Shown: positions 17,950 to 28,392, counted from the first letter of the stretch. The stretch: DNA of 64,000 nucleotides from JAIRVZ01 sp031553415 (GCA_031553415.1 JAVBLO010000027.1:1-64000), one strand, 5' to 3'. Numbers and translations: made by a program. The notes: generated by a model not told the origin, from the sequence alone.

Positions 17950-19119
17950 ATGAAGCTAACATCATTATTTACATTACTTATCAGTATTGCTTGCCTGACT
18001 TCTTGTAATCAAGTGAAAAAGTCAGAAACAGAATCTCCATTACCCGATTGGGCGCTGGGAGGATTTGTCCGTCCGGAAGGGAAAAATCCGGTCATTGCTC
18101 CGTATGCAACGACTAAATTTTATTGTCCGGTGACAGGGGATTCTGTTGGTTGGGAGTCCAACGATACGTTCAATCCTGCCGCTGCTGTATATAATGGGAA
18201 AATAATTGTTCTTTACCGGGCGGAAGATAAGTCTGGCAAAGGCATCGGAGAACGTGCTTCCCGTTTGGGATATGCTTCTTCTTCTGATGGAATTGCATTT
18301 GAACGGAAGTCTGTTCCGGTACTTTATCCGGCTGATGATTCGCAGAAAGAAATGGAATGGCCGGGAGGTTGCGAAGACCCACGTGCTGTGGTTACGGAAG
18401 ATGGAACTTATGTTTTATTATACACTCAGTGGAATCGTAAAGTGCCTCGTTTAGCTGTAGCAACATCAAAAGACTTGATTGATTGGGAAAAACACGGACC
18501 CGCATTTGCAAAAGCGTATGATGGGAAGTTTTTCGATGAACCGACCAAATCAGCATCTGTTATTACCAAAGTGGTGGCAGATAAACAGGTTGCTGTAAAA
18601 ATCAATGGTAAATACTGGATGTATTGGGGAGAGAAAAAAGTGTATGCAGCTACTTCTGATGACTTGATCAATTGGGAACCTCTTGTTACCGAAAGTGGAG
18701 AACTTAAATCTTTATTTGAGCCACGTAAAGGTTACTTTGATAGCGAATTAACGGAATGCGGACCTCCTGCTGTACTTACAGACAAAGGTATTATATTGCT
18801 TTACAATGGAAAAAATGCTGGTGGAGAAAACAGGGATACATGTTATACAGCCAATGCATATTGTGCCGGACAAGCATTATTTGACGCTGGCAATCCGGAA
18901 AAATTCATCGCTCGTTTAGACAAACCATTTTTGCGCCCGATGGATGATTTTGAAAAGAGCGGGCAATATCCTGCCGGTACTGTATTCGTTGAAGGTCTGG
19001 TTTATTTCCAAAATAAATGGTACTTATATTATGGCTGTGCAGATTCCCGCGTGGCTGTTGCAATTTATGATCCTGCTAATCCTGCACAATCCGATCCATC
19101 ACCTTGTCAGAATAAATAA
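17950..19119 (+). CDS. GH130 mannoside phosphorylase/beta-mannosidase lipoprotein
   Basis: A 389-residue five-bladed propeller enzyme of GH130 with a lipoprotein signal (ACLTSC, Cys about residue 19). The motif GGCEDPR at 139-145 contains the family's catalytic Asp143, and the C-terminal YYGCADSRVAVA closes the propeller. GH130 contains phosphorylases of beta-1,4- or beta-1,2-mannosides and also hydrolytic beta-1,2-mannosidases. Export as a lipoprotein and the neighbouring GH92/GH38 genes make the hydrolytic, fungal-mannan-type activity more likely, because a periplasmic or surface phosphorylase would be wasteful. That is inference. It sits 6 bp before the GH38 gene. Confidence 0.9.
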   Translation: MKLTSLFTLLISIACLTSCNQVKKSETESPLPDWALGGFVRPEGKNPVIAPYATTKFYCPVTGDSVGWESNDTFNPAAAVYNGKIIVLYRAEDKSGKGIGERASRLGYASSSDGIAFERKSVPVLYPADDSQKEMEWPGGCEDPRAVVTEDGTYVLLYTQWNRKVPRLAVATSKDLIDWEKHGPAFAKAYDGKFFDEPTKSASVITKVVADKQVAVKINGKYWMYWGEKKVYAATSDDLINWEPLVTESGELKSLFEPRKGYFDSELTECGPPAVLTDKGIILLYNGKNAGGENRDTCYTANAYCAGQALFDAGNPEKFIARLDKPFLRPMDDFEKSGQYPAGTVFVEGLVYFQNKWYLYYGCADSRVAVAIYDPANPAQSDPSPCQNK

Positions 19120-19125
19120 AACATT

Positions 19126-21678
19126 ATGATTAATCGAATTGTAATATCTGTTGGTCTGCTATTGCTTTCCTGTTGTAACGCGACAGGGCAGCAAGTGTAT
19201 TTTGCAGACGGGTATCATGGTGGTATTTATGGCCATTATCCGGATTGGAAAACGCAATTTATAGTGGACCAATGGACATTACATCCCGGTTGGAAGATTA
19301 ATCTTGAAATTGAACCGGAAACATGGGATTCTGTAAAAGTACGGAATTATCCCGCATATTTGAATTTTCAGATAATAGCAACAGATAAAAGAATTGAATT
19401 TGTTAATCCTACTTATGCCCAACCTTATTGTTACAATGTTTCAGGTGAGAGCCTGATCCGTCAGTTTGATTATGGAATGAAAAAAATCCGGAATCATTTT
19501 CCTTATGTTGAATTTGTAACTTATTCGGTTGAAGAGCCATGTTTTACAAGTTGTCTGCCGCAAATCCTGAAATCTTTTGGATACAAGTATGCTGTCACAA
19601 AGAATCCGAACACATGTTGGGGTGGATATACGGCTGCTTATGGTGGCGAGTTGGTAAATTGGATTGGTACGGATGGAACAATTATCCTGACTGTTCCACG
19701 ATATGGTTGTGAAAAATTAGAGCGGAATTCAACCTGGCAAACAATAGCATGGAGTAACTCGGAAGAGTATCTGGATGCTTGTTTTGCTGCCGGAATCAAA
19801 CATCCGGTTGGTATGTGCTTCCAGGATGCCGGATGGAAAAATGGACCTTGGTTAGGTTTCGGCGGAAAGACAAAGAATGGGTCAATTTATCAAACCTGGC
19901 GTGAATATTTCGAAAACATAACAGACGGAAAAACATCTGATGACTGGCATTTTTCGCAGGAAGATATACTCCCGAACCTGATGTGGGGAAGTCAGGTGCT
20001 GCAAAAACTGGCGCAGGAAGTCCGTCATTCAGAGAATCAGATTATTATGGCAGAAAAAATCAATGCGATGGCTTACCTGTTGACTGGAAAAAGTGCCGGA
20101 AAGAATGACTTTGATGAGGCCTGGCGAACTTTGATGCTTTCCCAACACCATGATTGTTGGATTGTTCCTTACAATCAGTTGACAAAAATAAACACTTGGG
20201 CGCAACAAGTGACAGAATGGACAAATACAACAAACAATCTTTCCGAAAAAATAATATTAAATGCAGCTTCTGTTTTGTTTTCTCCGTCTCTGAGTAAGAA
20301 TGAAGAAACATCAATCATTGTATTTAATACCTTGGGTGTCAAACGGAATGAGTTGGTAAAAGTGGAAATAGCTTCCAACTTGAACGAAAATGAGATAGTT
20401 CTGGTCGATTCTCAAGGAACCCAAATTCCGTTTATTGCGAAAAAAGAAAATAATAATATTAAACTTGCTTTTAGCGCAATCGTGCCGGCTTTTGGCTTCA
20501 ACACGTTCGAATTGAAACAAGGAATTTCTGAAGTTGCTAAACAGAAAAGCGGAGTGGTCTTCTTGCCTGATGGTAGTTGCAAGTTGGAAAATGACATGTA
20601 TTGTATGATTCTTGACCTTTCTAAAGGTGGACGGATTAAAAGTTTGATCGCTAAAAAATTAAATAATAAAGAATTTGTCGATGGGAGGAATGCTCACAGT
20701 TTCAATGAACTACAAGGATTTTTCTACAAAGAGAATCGCTTTTATTCAACGATTGACCAGCCTGCAAAAATTACAATATTAGAAGACAATACACTGAAAA
20801 TCAAAGTTCAGGTAGAAACAAAAATTGCTTCGCATCCTTGTTCCCAGATAATTGAGTTACAGCAAGGCCAACAACGAATTGATTTCATATTAAATATAGA
20901 CTGGAAAGGAAATCCGGGAATTGGAGAATATAAACAACAAGATAATACACGGGAAAATCGCAGGGCTTTTACGAACGACCGTTATAAATTGTCGTTGCTT
21001 TTTCCTGCAGCTTTGAAAAATCAGCAATTATATAAGAATGCTCCTTTTGATGTATGCAAAAGTAAATTAAAAAATACGTTTTTTGGAACTTGGGATAGCA
21101 TCAAACACAATGTCATCCTTAATTGGGTTGATATTGTTCAACAAGATGAAAAGTATGGTATGGCTTTATTTGCAGATCACACCACATCATATTTGCATGG
21201 AGATGATTATCCTTTGGGCTTGACTGTCCAGTATTCGGGAAAAGGTTTGTGGGGAAGAAACTATGAAATAACGGGGCCTACCCATATCAAATATGCACTG
21301 TTGCCTCATAAGGGCAAATGGAATGACGCACAGATTACGACTGCGAGTGATTGTTGGAATGAAATATTAACTCCTTGTTTGACAAACAAAATCGTACCGG
21401 TAAAGTCGAAAACCTTGATAAATATAAACCAGCCGGGATATGAAATCACAGCTCTATATAAAGGGGATGATGGTGAATTGTATTGCCGTATATTCAATGC
21501 TGAAGCAAAAGCAGATAATGTAAAAGTTTCTTTTGATTTCCCGGTGAAAAAACTGGAAGAAGTTCAATTAAACGGAACGGTTGTTTCTGTATTAACTATA
21601 GATACAAAAGATGGACAATCAGTAGTGGATGTGAATGTTCCCCGGATGGGTTTGAAAACGATAAAGATAACTTTATAA
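19126..21678 (+). CDS. GH38-like alpha-mannosidase, divergent
   Basis: An 850-residue secreted protein with a signal peptide at about 1-21. The N-terminal half follows the GH38 alpha-mannosidase layout: a metal-site-like DGYHGGIYGHYP (28-39), SVEEPCFTSCLPQIL (134-148) where classical enzymes have IDPFGHSPTMPYIL, and LSQHHDCWIVPY (about 341) matching the family's HHD motif. The C-terminal half is the beta-sandwich region. The residue aligning with the catalytic nucleophile Asp appears to be Glu137. Either the alignment shifts in this subfamily or the chemistry is altered. It lies between GH130 and a second GH92, fitting a role on alpha-mannosides. Confidence 0.8.
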   Translation: MINRIVISVGLLLLSCCNATGQQVYFADGYHGGIYGHYPDWKTQFIVDQWTLHPGWKINLEIEPETWDSVKVRNYPAYLNFQIIATDKRIEFVNPTYAQPYCYNVSGESLIRQFDYGMKKIRNHFPYVEFVTYSVEEPCFTSCLPQILKSFGYKYAVTKNPNTCWGGYTAAYGGELVNWIGTDGTIILTVPRYGCEKLERNSTWQTIAWSNSEEYLDACFAAGIKHPVGMCFQDAGWKNGPWLGFGGKTKNGSIYQTWREYFENITDGKTSDDWHFSQEDILPNLMWGSQVLQKLAQEVRHSENQIIMAEKINAMAYLLTGKSAGKNDFDEAWRTLMLSQHHDCWIVPYNQLTKINTWAQQVTEWTNTTNNLSEKIILNAASVLFSPSLSKNEETSIIVFNTLGVKRNELVKVEIASNLNENEIVLVDSQGTQIPFIAKKENNNIKLAFSAIVPAFGFNTFELKQGISEVAKQKSGVVFLPDGSCKLENDMYCMILDLSKGGRIKSLIAKKLNNKEFVDGRNAHSFNELQGFFYKENRFYSTIDQPAKITILEDNTLKIKVQVETKIASHPCSQIIELQQGQQRIDFILNIDWKGNPGIGEYKQQDNTRENRRAFTNDRYKLSLLFPAALKNQQLYKNAPFDVCKSKLKNTFFGTWDSIKHNVILNWVDIVQQDEKYGMALFADHTTSYLHGDDYPLGLTVQYSGKGLWGRNYEITGPTHIKYALLPHKGKWNDAQITTASDCWNEILTPCLTNKIVPVKSKTLININQPGYEITALYKGDDGELYCRIFNAEAKADNVKVSFDFPVKKLEEVQLNGTVVSVLTIDTKDGQSVVDVNVPRMGLKTIKITL

Positions 21679-21738
21679 TATTCCGGATTCATACGAATAA
21701 TGAACTAACAGATTATAATATAATTGATATAGACTCTA

Positions 21739-24072
21739 ATGAAAAACTTTTTTTTGATTGCCGTTAGTAGCGTTTTACTGTTTACCTCTTCAGGTTGCAC
21801 AAAAACAAAATCAACCCCAGACCCTTGTTTGGTGGATTATGTGAACCCATTTATCGGGGCAAGCACCAATGTTGGAGCTGCCGGAATCTTCCATGGTTTG
21901 GGCAAAACATTTCCAGGTGCAACCACACCATTCGGGATGGTTCAGGTAAGTCCCAATACAATCACGGGAGGAGACAATAGCCCCGGCTATAGTTATGAAC
22001 ACAAAACAATTGAAGGATTCCCTTTTACACAAATGAGCGGTGTCGGATGGTATGGTGATTTGGGTAATTTTCTGGTGATGCCCACTACCGGAGAGTTGAA
22101 ACTCATTGCAGGAAAAGAGGATGGAAGCATCAAAGGTTATCGTTCGGCATATTCCAAACAAACCGAAACAGCAAGGGCTGGATACTATGCTGTTGAGTTG
22201 ACGGATTATCAAATTAAAGTGGAAGCAACGGCTGCTCCTCACAGTGGAATGCTCCGTTTTACTTATCCCGAAAATAAACAATCCCGTATTCAGATAGATT
22301 TGGCAAGGAGAGTCGGTGGTACTTCTACTTCCCAATATATCAAAGTAGAAGATGATAAAACGATTCGTGGATGGATGAAATGCACTCCTGACGGAGGCGG
22401 ATGGGGAAATGGTGATGGACACGCTGATTACACGGTATATTTTTATGCCCGGTTCAGTAAACCATTGAAAGATTATGGTTTCTGGAGTGTGGATATTCCG
22501 GATGATTGGGTACGGAAAAGAGATGAAGTAGTCAGTGAAATGTATTTGAAACGTGTAGCAGAAGCTTCCATCATCAGAGGTAAAAAAGAACTGGAAGGAA
22601 AACATTTGGGTTTTTTTACTGAGTTTGAAACAGAAAAAGACGAAGAGGTTTTACTTAAAGTAGGAATTTCATTTGTCAGCATGGAAGGTGCAGAAAAGAA
22701 TTTTAAAGCTGAAATACAAGATAAAAACTTTGAGCAGATATATCAGCAAGCCCGCCGCTTATGGGATGAAGCCTTGAAAAAAATTAATGTCTGCGGAGGG
22801 TCTTCCGATGAAAAAACAATATTCTATACATCCCTCTACCATACAATGATAGATCCTCGCATTTACACAGATGTGGATGGGCAATACACTGGGGGCGACA
22901 AGAAAATCCATAAAGCGGATAAATTCACCAAACGTACCATTTTCAGTGGATGGGATGTGTTCAGAAGCCAATTCCCCTTACAAACAATCATTGATCCTGA
23001 TTTAGTGAATGATGAGATTAATTCATTGATAACATTGGCAGATGAGAGTGGCCGTGGATATTTTGAACGTTGGGAATTCATGAATGCCTATAGTGGGTGT
23101 ATGATCGGGAATCCGGCTTTATCTGTTATTGCAGACGCTTATAACAAAGGAATCAATGACTATGATATGAATAAAGCATATCAATATGCTCAGCGGACTT
23201 CCGAATTGTTTGGAAATGGAGAGAAGGGGTTTACCTCATCTGCCAGTGTTTCCAATACCCTTGAATATGCTTATTTCGACTGGTGCATTGCACAAATGGC
23301 TCAGAAGTTAGGTGAGAAAGAAGATGAACAAAAGTATCTACAGAAAGGACAAGCCTACCGGAATGTGTTTGATCCGGAAAAAGGATGGTTCCGTCCCCGG
23401 AAAGACGATGGAAGCTGGGAGCCTTGGCCGGAAAAAGATGCCCGTATAAAAGATGACTATGGTTGCATTGAAAGCAATCTTTACCAGCAAGGCTGGTTTA
23501 TCCCTCACGATATTCCGGGTATGGTCGAACTGATGGGCGGGAAAGAAAAAGTGATAGCAGATTTAACCGGCTTTTTTGATAAAACACCGGATAATCTGCT
23601 TTGGAACAGCTACTATAATCATGCTAACGAACCTGTACATTTAGTGCCTTTTCTATTTAACCGTTTGGGAACCCCATGGTTGACACAAAAATGGACCCGT
23701 CATATTTGCCGGAATGCTTACTTTAATTCAGTAGAAGGCATAGTAGGAAATGAAGATGTTGGCCAGATGTCGGCATGGTATGTATTGGCTGCCAGTGGAA
23801 TACACCCAGCATGTCCGGGAGAAACCCGTTATGAAATTACCAGTCCTGTATTTGAACGTATAACCTATAATTTAGGATCAAAAAATGGTATTGATAAAAC
23901 ATTCGCAATTATTGCTCATAACAATTTGCCTGAGAATGTCTATATCCAGGACGCAAAACTAAATGGTGTTCCATATAACAAGTCATATATTGAATACGCA
24001 GATATCATGGCCGGTGGACAATTGGAACTATATATGGGAAATAAGCCTAATGAAAATTGGGGTAATGAATAA
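21739..24072 (+). CDS. GH92 exo-alpha-mannosidase, lipoprotein
   Basis: A 777-residue GH92 enzyme with a lipobox (TSSGC, Cys about residue 20), so it is membrane-anchored, unlike the other two GH92 proteins in the window. The N-terminal domain has FPGATTPFGMVQVSPNT and the catalytic domain has SGWDVFRSQFPL. HANEP carries Glu631 at the general-acid position, and GNEDVGQMSAWYVL carries the conserved aspartate. The N-terminal GWYGDLGN segment and overall pattern match exo-acting enzymes on high-mannose glycans; the exact linkage is unknown. It is in the same operon, 12 bp before the GH2 gene. Confidence 0.93.
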   Translation: MKNFFLIAVSSVLLFTSSGCTKTKSTPDPCLVDYVNPFIGASTNVGAAGIFHGLGKTFPGATTPFGMVQVSPNTITGGDNSPGYSYEHKTIEGFPFTQMSGVGWYGDLGNFLVMPTTGELKLIAGKEDGSIKGYRSAYSKQTETARAGYYAVELTDYQIKVEATAAPHSGMLRFTYPENKQSRIQIDLARRVGGTSTSQYIKVEDDKTIRGWMKCTPDGGGWGNGDGHADYTVYFYARFSKPLKDYGFWSVDIPDDWVRKRDEVVSEMYLKRVAEASIIRGKKELEGKHLGFFTEFETEKDEEVLLKVGISFVSMEGAEKNFKAEIQDKNFEQIYQQARRLWDEALKKINVCGGSSDEKTIFYTSLYHTMIDPRIYTDVDGQYTGGDKKIHKADKFTKRTIFSGWDVFRSQFPLQTIIDPDLVNDEINSLITLADESGRGYFERWEFMNAYSGCMIGNPALSVIADAYNKGINDYDMNKAYQYAQRTSELFGNGEKGFTSSASVSNTLEYAYFDWCIAQMAQKLGEKEDEQKYLQKGQAYRNVFDPEKGWFRPRKDDGSWEPWPEKDARIKDDYGCIESNLYQQGWFIPHDIPGMVELMGGKEKVIADLTGFFDKTPDNLLWNSYYNHANEPVHLVPFLFNRLGTPWLTQKWTRHICRNAYFNSVEGIVGNEDVGQMSAWYVLAASGIHPACPGETRYEITSPVFERITYNLGSKNGIDKTFAIIAHNNLPENVYIQDAKLNGVPYNKSYIEYADIMAGGQLELYMGNKPNENWGNE

Positions 24073-24084
24073 AAATATTCGAAT

Positions 24085-27027
24085 ATGAAAAAATATATTT
24101 GTCTTTTATCAGGTTTCTTTTTCTTGGGATTGAATCTTTCCATAATCGCCCAGGAAAGATATTCATTGAACAGTGATAATCCGGATATTGTTTGGGAAAT
24201 AAAACCGAAAGCAGATTTGGGAAATAAAACCGGTATCAATATTTCAACACCGGGATTTGATAACACCGGATATGTTCCGGGAGTTGTTCCGGGAGTCGTT
24301 TTTACTGCATACGTAAATGCCGGTCTTGTTGATAATCCTGAATATGGAAGTAATATTTACAATGTGGATGAATCGTTTTTTAACCGTCCTTTCTGGTACA
24401 GGACAGAGTTTGAATTGCCGGTTTCTTATTCAGAAGGGAAAAGAGTGTGGCTGTATTTTGACGGTACCAACCGGTATGCCGATTTTTATTTTAACGGAAA
24501 TAAATTGTCGGGAACCAAAACTTCAACAAAGGATGTAAGCGGACACATGATCCGCACAAAATATGATGTTACTGACTTTGTAAATAAAACGGGAAAAAAT
24601 GCGGTCGCAGTATTGATTACAGATGCTGACTTTAAAAAGAAAAGAGCGGAACAAGCCTGGTGGGGCGATAATATTTTCGCCAATTGGGCGAGTCCGACTT
24701 ACCTTTCTGCCGCCGGCTGGGATTGGATGCCATACGTGCCCGGACGGTTGGCCGGGATTACCGGAAATGCCTGCCTGGTGATTACCGGCAATGCCGTGAT
24801 GGAAAATCCCTGGATACGAACGGAATTATCTTCATCTTACGAACAAGCGGAAGTGTCACTTGCAACCGGTATTAAAAATGTAGCTTCAGAATCTAAAATT
24901 ATCACTCTTTCAGGAACAATTAATCCCAGAGGCATTCAATTCTCTAAAACAATAACGGTTCCGGCTAAACAAACATCTGTCTTAACGGTTGATAAAAATG
25001 ATTTTCCCGGATTGCTTATTGATAATCCAAAACTTTGGTGGCCGAATGGTTATGGGGAACCAAACCTTTATACCTGCGAACTGGCCTGTTTTGTTGATGG
25101 AAATATATCGGATATCAAGAATATTACATTCGGTATCAAAAAATACGAATATCAACTAATCAATAATACAAAGAATATGCCTGTCCTGACTTTATTCATC
25201 AACGGGCAGAAATTGTTTTTGAAAGGAGGAAACTGGGGAATCAGCGAATATTTGCTTCGTTGTCATGGCAAGGAATACGAAACCAAAATACGGATGCATA
25301 AAGATATGAATTACAATATGATCCGTTTGTGGACTGGTTGTGTTACCGACGATGAATTTTATGATTATTGCGATCAGTATGGAATTATGGTTTGGGATGA
25401 CTTCTGGCATCTTAACTCTATGGTTGGTGGACCTGATAAACCGGCAGATTTCAAAGTTAATGCGCTTGATAAAGTCAAACGTTTGAGAAATCACCCTTGT
25501 ATTGCCGTTTGGTGTGGAGCCAACGAAACTACACCCGCAGAAGACCTGAACAATTACCTGAAAAACCTGATAGCTACCGAAGACAAAAATGACAGATGGT
25601 ACCAGCCTTGTTCCAATGAAGGCGGATTGTCAGGAAGCGGATGGTGGTCGAACCGGACACCGAAAAGCCATTTTGAATCATCAGCCAGTAATCTGGGCAA
25701 TGGTTATCCATACGGGTCGACTTATGGATATGGTTTGCGTACGGAGATTGGAACAGCTACATTCCCGGCATTTGAAAGTGTGAAAGAATTTATTCCCGAA
25801 TCCGGTTGGTGGCCGTTACCAACCGATGATGTCCTTAAAAATCAAGACAATACGGTATGGAACCATCATTTTTTCGGTAAAGAAGCTTTGAATGCCAGTC
25901 CCGATAATTATAAGAATACTGTTGAAAGACAGTTTGGGGCGTCTTCCGGACTTGAAGAGTTTTGCGAAAAAGCCCAACTTTTGAATATAGAGGTGATGAA
26001 AGGGATGTATGAAGCATGGAATGATAAAATGTGGAAGGATGCTTCCGGCATTTTAGTCTGGATGAGCAACCCTGCATATCCGTCATTCGTGTGGCAGACT
26101 TACGATTATTATAATGATGCCACCGGATCTTATTGGGGTGTGAAAAAAGCTTGTGAACCAGTGCATATCCAATGGAATAGCAGCGATTTTTCAATTAAAG
26201 TAATTAATTCAACCCCTGACGATTACAATGGATTGACTGCAAAAATTTATATATACAGACCGGATGGAACAGAGATAACATCGGCTACACAAATCAAGCA
26301 GATTGATGCTCCTGCGAGCATGCAGACCAATTGTTTCACATTAACCAAGTCAACATTAAATTTTCCTGATGTACATTTTCTGAAATTAATTTTAACAAAC
26401 AGTTCCGGTGAAGTTATTTCTGAAAACTGGTACCTGAAAGGCAAGAAAGAATATGATTATACGAAATTGAAAGATATTCCCAAAGCAGACCTTTCTGTCG
26501 CTGTTAAAGGTAAAACCCAAGATGGAAAATACATAATGGATGCTTCCGTAACCAATACCGGAAATACCACAGCTCTGGCTTATGGAGTTCGTTTGAGGGT
26601 AGTCAATTCTGTTACCGGAAAACGCATCCTCCCGATTTTTTTACAAGATAATTACCTGCTGATTTTACCGGGAGAGACCAAAACGATGCAAATTTCATTT
26701 GATGAAGAATTGCTGGAAGGGGCGCAGCCAAAATTGTTGGTAAAACAATTCCTGCAACCCGAACAATCTTATACTGCATCAGGTGTCCGTCTGATCGAAA
26801 AAGACGCCTTGCCTGCGGTTAAAATATATCCGAATCCTACAACAGGAGTTTTCTTTATTGATTATCCGGGCGAGATAGAAAGTGTAACTGTTTTCAACTC
26901 TTCAGGAATTAAAATTTATGAGGGGAAAGATAAAAAAAACGATATCGGTGAGTTCCCTGACGGAGTTTATTTTGTGAGTGTAAAAGTGAACAAGCGGATG
27001 ATTACCAAGTGTTTAATGAAAATTTAA
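24085..27027 (+). CDS. GH2 beta-mannosidase/exo-glucosaminidase-like enzyme with T9SS sorting domain
   Basis: A 980-residue secreted GH2 enzyme with a signal peptide (1-23), sugar-binding domain (about 30-205), Ig-like domain (about 210-340) and TIM barrel (about 345-690). The acid/base is Glu481 (WCGANE) and the nucleophile Glu554 (LRTEIGT). Two further beta-sandwiches follow, then a T9SS type A sorting domain (about 910-980, YPNPTTGVFFIDYPG). The FLKGGNWGISE segment is typical of the beta-mannosidase and exo-beta-glucosaminidase branch. In this context removal of the core beta-mannose or a GlcNAc-type residue of N-glycan is plausible. A paralogue without the sorting domain is at 57079. Confidence 0.88.
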   Translation: MKKYICLLSGFFFLGLNLSIIAQERYSLNSDNPDIVWEIKPKADLGNKTGINISTPGFDNTGYVPGVVPGVVFTAYVNAGLVDNPEYGSNIYNVDESFFNRPFWYRTEFELPVSYSEGKRVWLYFDGTNRYADFYFNGNKLSGTKTSTKDVSGHMIRTKYDVTDFVNKTGKNAVAVLITDADFKKKRAEQAWWGDNIFANWASPTYLSAAGWDWMPYVPGRLAGITGNACLVITGNAVMENPWIRTELSSSYEQAEVSLATGIKNVASESKIITLSGTINPRGIQFSKTITVPAKQTSVLTVDKNDFPGLLIDNPKLWWPNGYGEPNLYTCELACFVDGNISDIKNITFGIKKYEYQLINNTKNMPVLTLFINGQKLFLKGGNWGISEYLLRCHGKEYETKIRMHKDMNYNMIRLWTGCVTDDEFYDYCDQYGIMVWDDFWHLNSMVGGPDKPADFKVNALDKVKRLRNHPCIAVWCGANETTPAEDLNNYLKNLIATEDKNDRWYQPCSNEGGLSGSGWWSNRTPKSHFESSASNLGNGYPYGSTYGYGLRTEIGTATFPAFESVKEFIPESGWWPLPTDDVLKNQDNTVWNHHFFGKEALNASPDNYKNTVERQFGASSGLEEFCEKAQLLNIEVMKGMYEAWNDKMWKDASGILVWMSNPAYPSFVWQTYDYYNDATGSYWGVKKACEPVHIQWNSSDFSIKVINSTPDDYNGLTAKIYIYRPDGTEITSATQIKQIDAPASMQTNCFTLTKSTLNFPDVHFLKLILTNSSGEVISENWYLKGKKEYDYTKLKDIPKADLSVAVKGKTQDGKYIMDASVTNTGNTTALAYGVRLRVVNSVTGKRILPIFLQDNYLLILPGETKTMQISFDEELLEGAQPKLLVKQFLQPEQSYTASGVRLIEKDALPAVKIYPNPTTGVFFIDYPGEIESVTVFNSSGIKIYEGKDKKNDIGEFPDGVYFVSVKVNKRMITKCLMKI

Positions 27028-27060
27028 CAGCACACGGATTTTGTAATTTTGAAAGTATTA

Positions 27061-27090
27061 CTTGAAGATGTCAAAAAAATACTAATTTTG
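27061..27090 (+). promoter_or_regulatory. Possible sigma-70-type promoter of the GT2-ACP-KAS cassette
   Basis: CTTG at 27061-27064, an 18-nt gap, then TAATTTTG (27083-27090), which fits the Bacteroidota -7 consensus TAnnTTTG. It lies 57 nt before the ATG at 27148. The ECF-type motif is absent from this gap, so the cassette seems to be controlled apart from the glycan-use genes. Confidence 0.45.
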
Positions 27091-27147
27091 TCAACAAGAT
27101 AAAGACGTTGATTAAATTTTAGGCAAACAAATCTTCTTGAATTATAA

Positions 27148-28392
27148 ATGGAGTCATCCTCTCTTAAACTTTCTGTTGTTATCCCTGTTTATTTAGGAGA
27201 TTCTTCTATTGAATTGCTTTGTGATAAACTCGTACAAATATTGCCTGTCATAGAATCTGATTACGAAATCATTTTGGTCAATGATGCTTCTCCTGACCAT
27301 TCATGGCAGAAAATAAAATCTCTTTGCCAAAATAATAAACGGATAAAAGGAATTAATCTAAGCCGGAATTTTGGGCAGCATCCAGCGATTAGCGCCGGAC
27401 TAAAATATGCTTTTGGCGAAAAAATCATAATCATGGATTGCGATTTTCAAGATTCTCCCGAAGATTTGCCCGAGTTATGGGAAAAATCACAAGAGGGTTT
27501 CGATATTGTGATGGCAAGGCGCATTCAACGGAAGGAAAGCATTTGCAGAAGATTTATTTCATGGAGTTTTCATCAGATTTTGTCATTGAAAACCGGAAAA
27601 AAAATAGATCCAGCTATTGCTAATTATGCGATTTATGATCGTAAAGTGATTGAGGAGTATTATGCACAACACAACAATAGAGCCTTTTCGGTTTTAAATC
27701 TGAAACAAAATTATTCTTTTGCTACTGTTGATGTTCAGCAAAGAATTTCCGAAAGAGGAAAATCGGGATATACCCTGTCTAAACTTTTTTCTTTAGCATT
27801 TACTTTGTTATTTCCAGGAAAAATAAACTTTTCAAAAACAATCTATGTTATACAAAAAACTATAAACATTGTATTAGAAGATTATGGTGTCCGGCTGATT
27901 CCGTTAACAGCTGAAAAAATAGAAATGCTACGGCAATGGCGCAACGATCCTGACATATCCAGGTATATGATATTCCGGGAATATATTACGCCGGAAATGC
28001 AGGAAAAATGGTTCGAGGAAAGATGTAATCAGGATAATTACTACTTCATTATCCATTATGAAGGTAAGGATGTCGGACTCTGTGACATAAAGAATATTCG
28101 CTATGAGGAAAAGACTGCCGAAGGAGGTATTTTTATCTACGAAAAATTATATTTAAATAGTGATATTGCGATACGAGCTTCTTTGTGTGCATTGGATTTT
28201 GGGGATAAAGTACTTGACTTGACTTCAGGAACTGCACGGATTCTTCGATCAAATAAGCGTGCTATTGAATACAATAAAATGTTGGGGTACATGCTATTAC
28301 CCGGACAAGAAAATGAGGAAAATCAACTCTATGCATTAATGCAGGAAAATTATTATAAACAACGAAAGTATTTAATTAATTTATTGGAATAA
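27148..28392 (+). CDS. Fusion of GT2 glycosyltransferase and GNAT N-acyltransferase
   Basis: A 414-residue two-domain protein. Residues 1-235 are a GT2 domain of the DPM1/GtrB polyprenyl-phosphate-sugar synthase type: VVIPVYLGD, then VNDASPDHSW, then the metal-binding DCDFQDSPEDLPELW (about 98-112). The two C-terminal membrane helices usual in GtrB are missing. Residues about 248-400 are instead a GNAT domain (LRQWRNDPDISRYM, later SNKRAIEYNKMLGY) resembling acyltransferases that act on amino sugars, such as PseH. This suggests one protein that transfers a sugar to a lipid carrier and acylates it, but the substrates are unknown. It is followed 2 bp later by an acyl carrier protein gene. Confidence 0.85.
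   Translation: MESSSLKLSVVIPVYLGDSSIELLCDKLVQILPVIESDYEIILVNDASPDHSWQKIKSLCQNNKRIKGINLSRNFGQHPAISAGLKYAFGEKIIIMDCDFQDSPEDLPELWEKSQEGFDIVMARRIQRKESICRRFISWSFHQILSLKTGKKIDPAIANYAIYDRKVIEEYYAQHNNRAFSVLNLKQNYSFATVDVQQRISERGKSGYTLSKLFSLAFTLLFPGKINFSKTIYVIQKTINIVLEDYGVRLIPLTAEKIEMLRQWRNDPDISRYMIFREYITPEMQEKWFEERCNQDNYYFIIHYEGKDVGLCDIKNIRYEEKTAEGGIFIYEKLYLNSDIAIRASLCALDFGDKVLDLTSGTARILRSNKRAIEYNKMLGYMLLPGQENEENQLYALMQENYYKQRKYLINLLE

Noticed and set aside
21811..22605. 264-codon open frame on the minus strand
   Set aside because: It lies wholly inside the GH92 gene at 21739-24072, shows no protein family pattern, and is best explained as a shadow frame.
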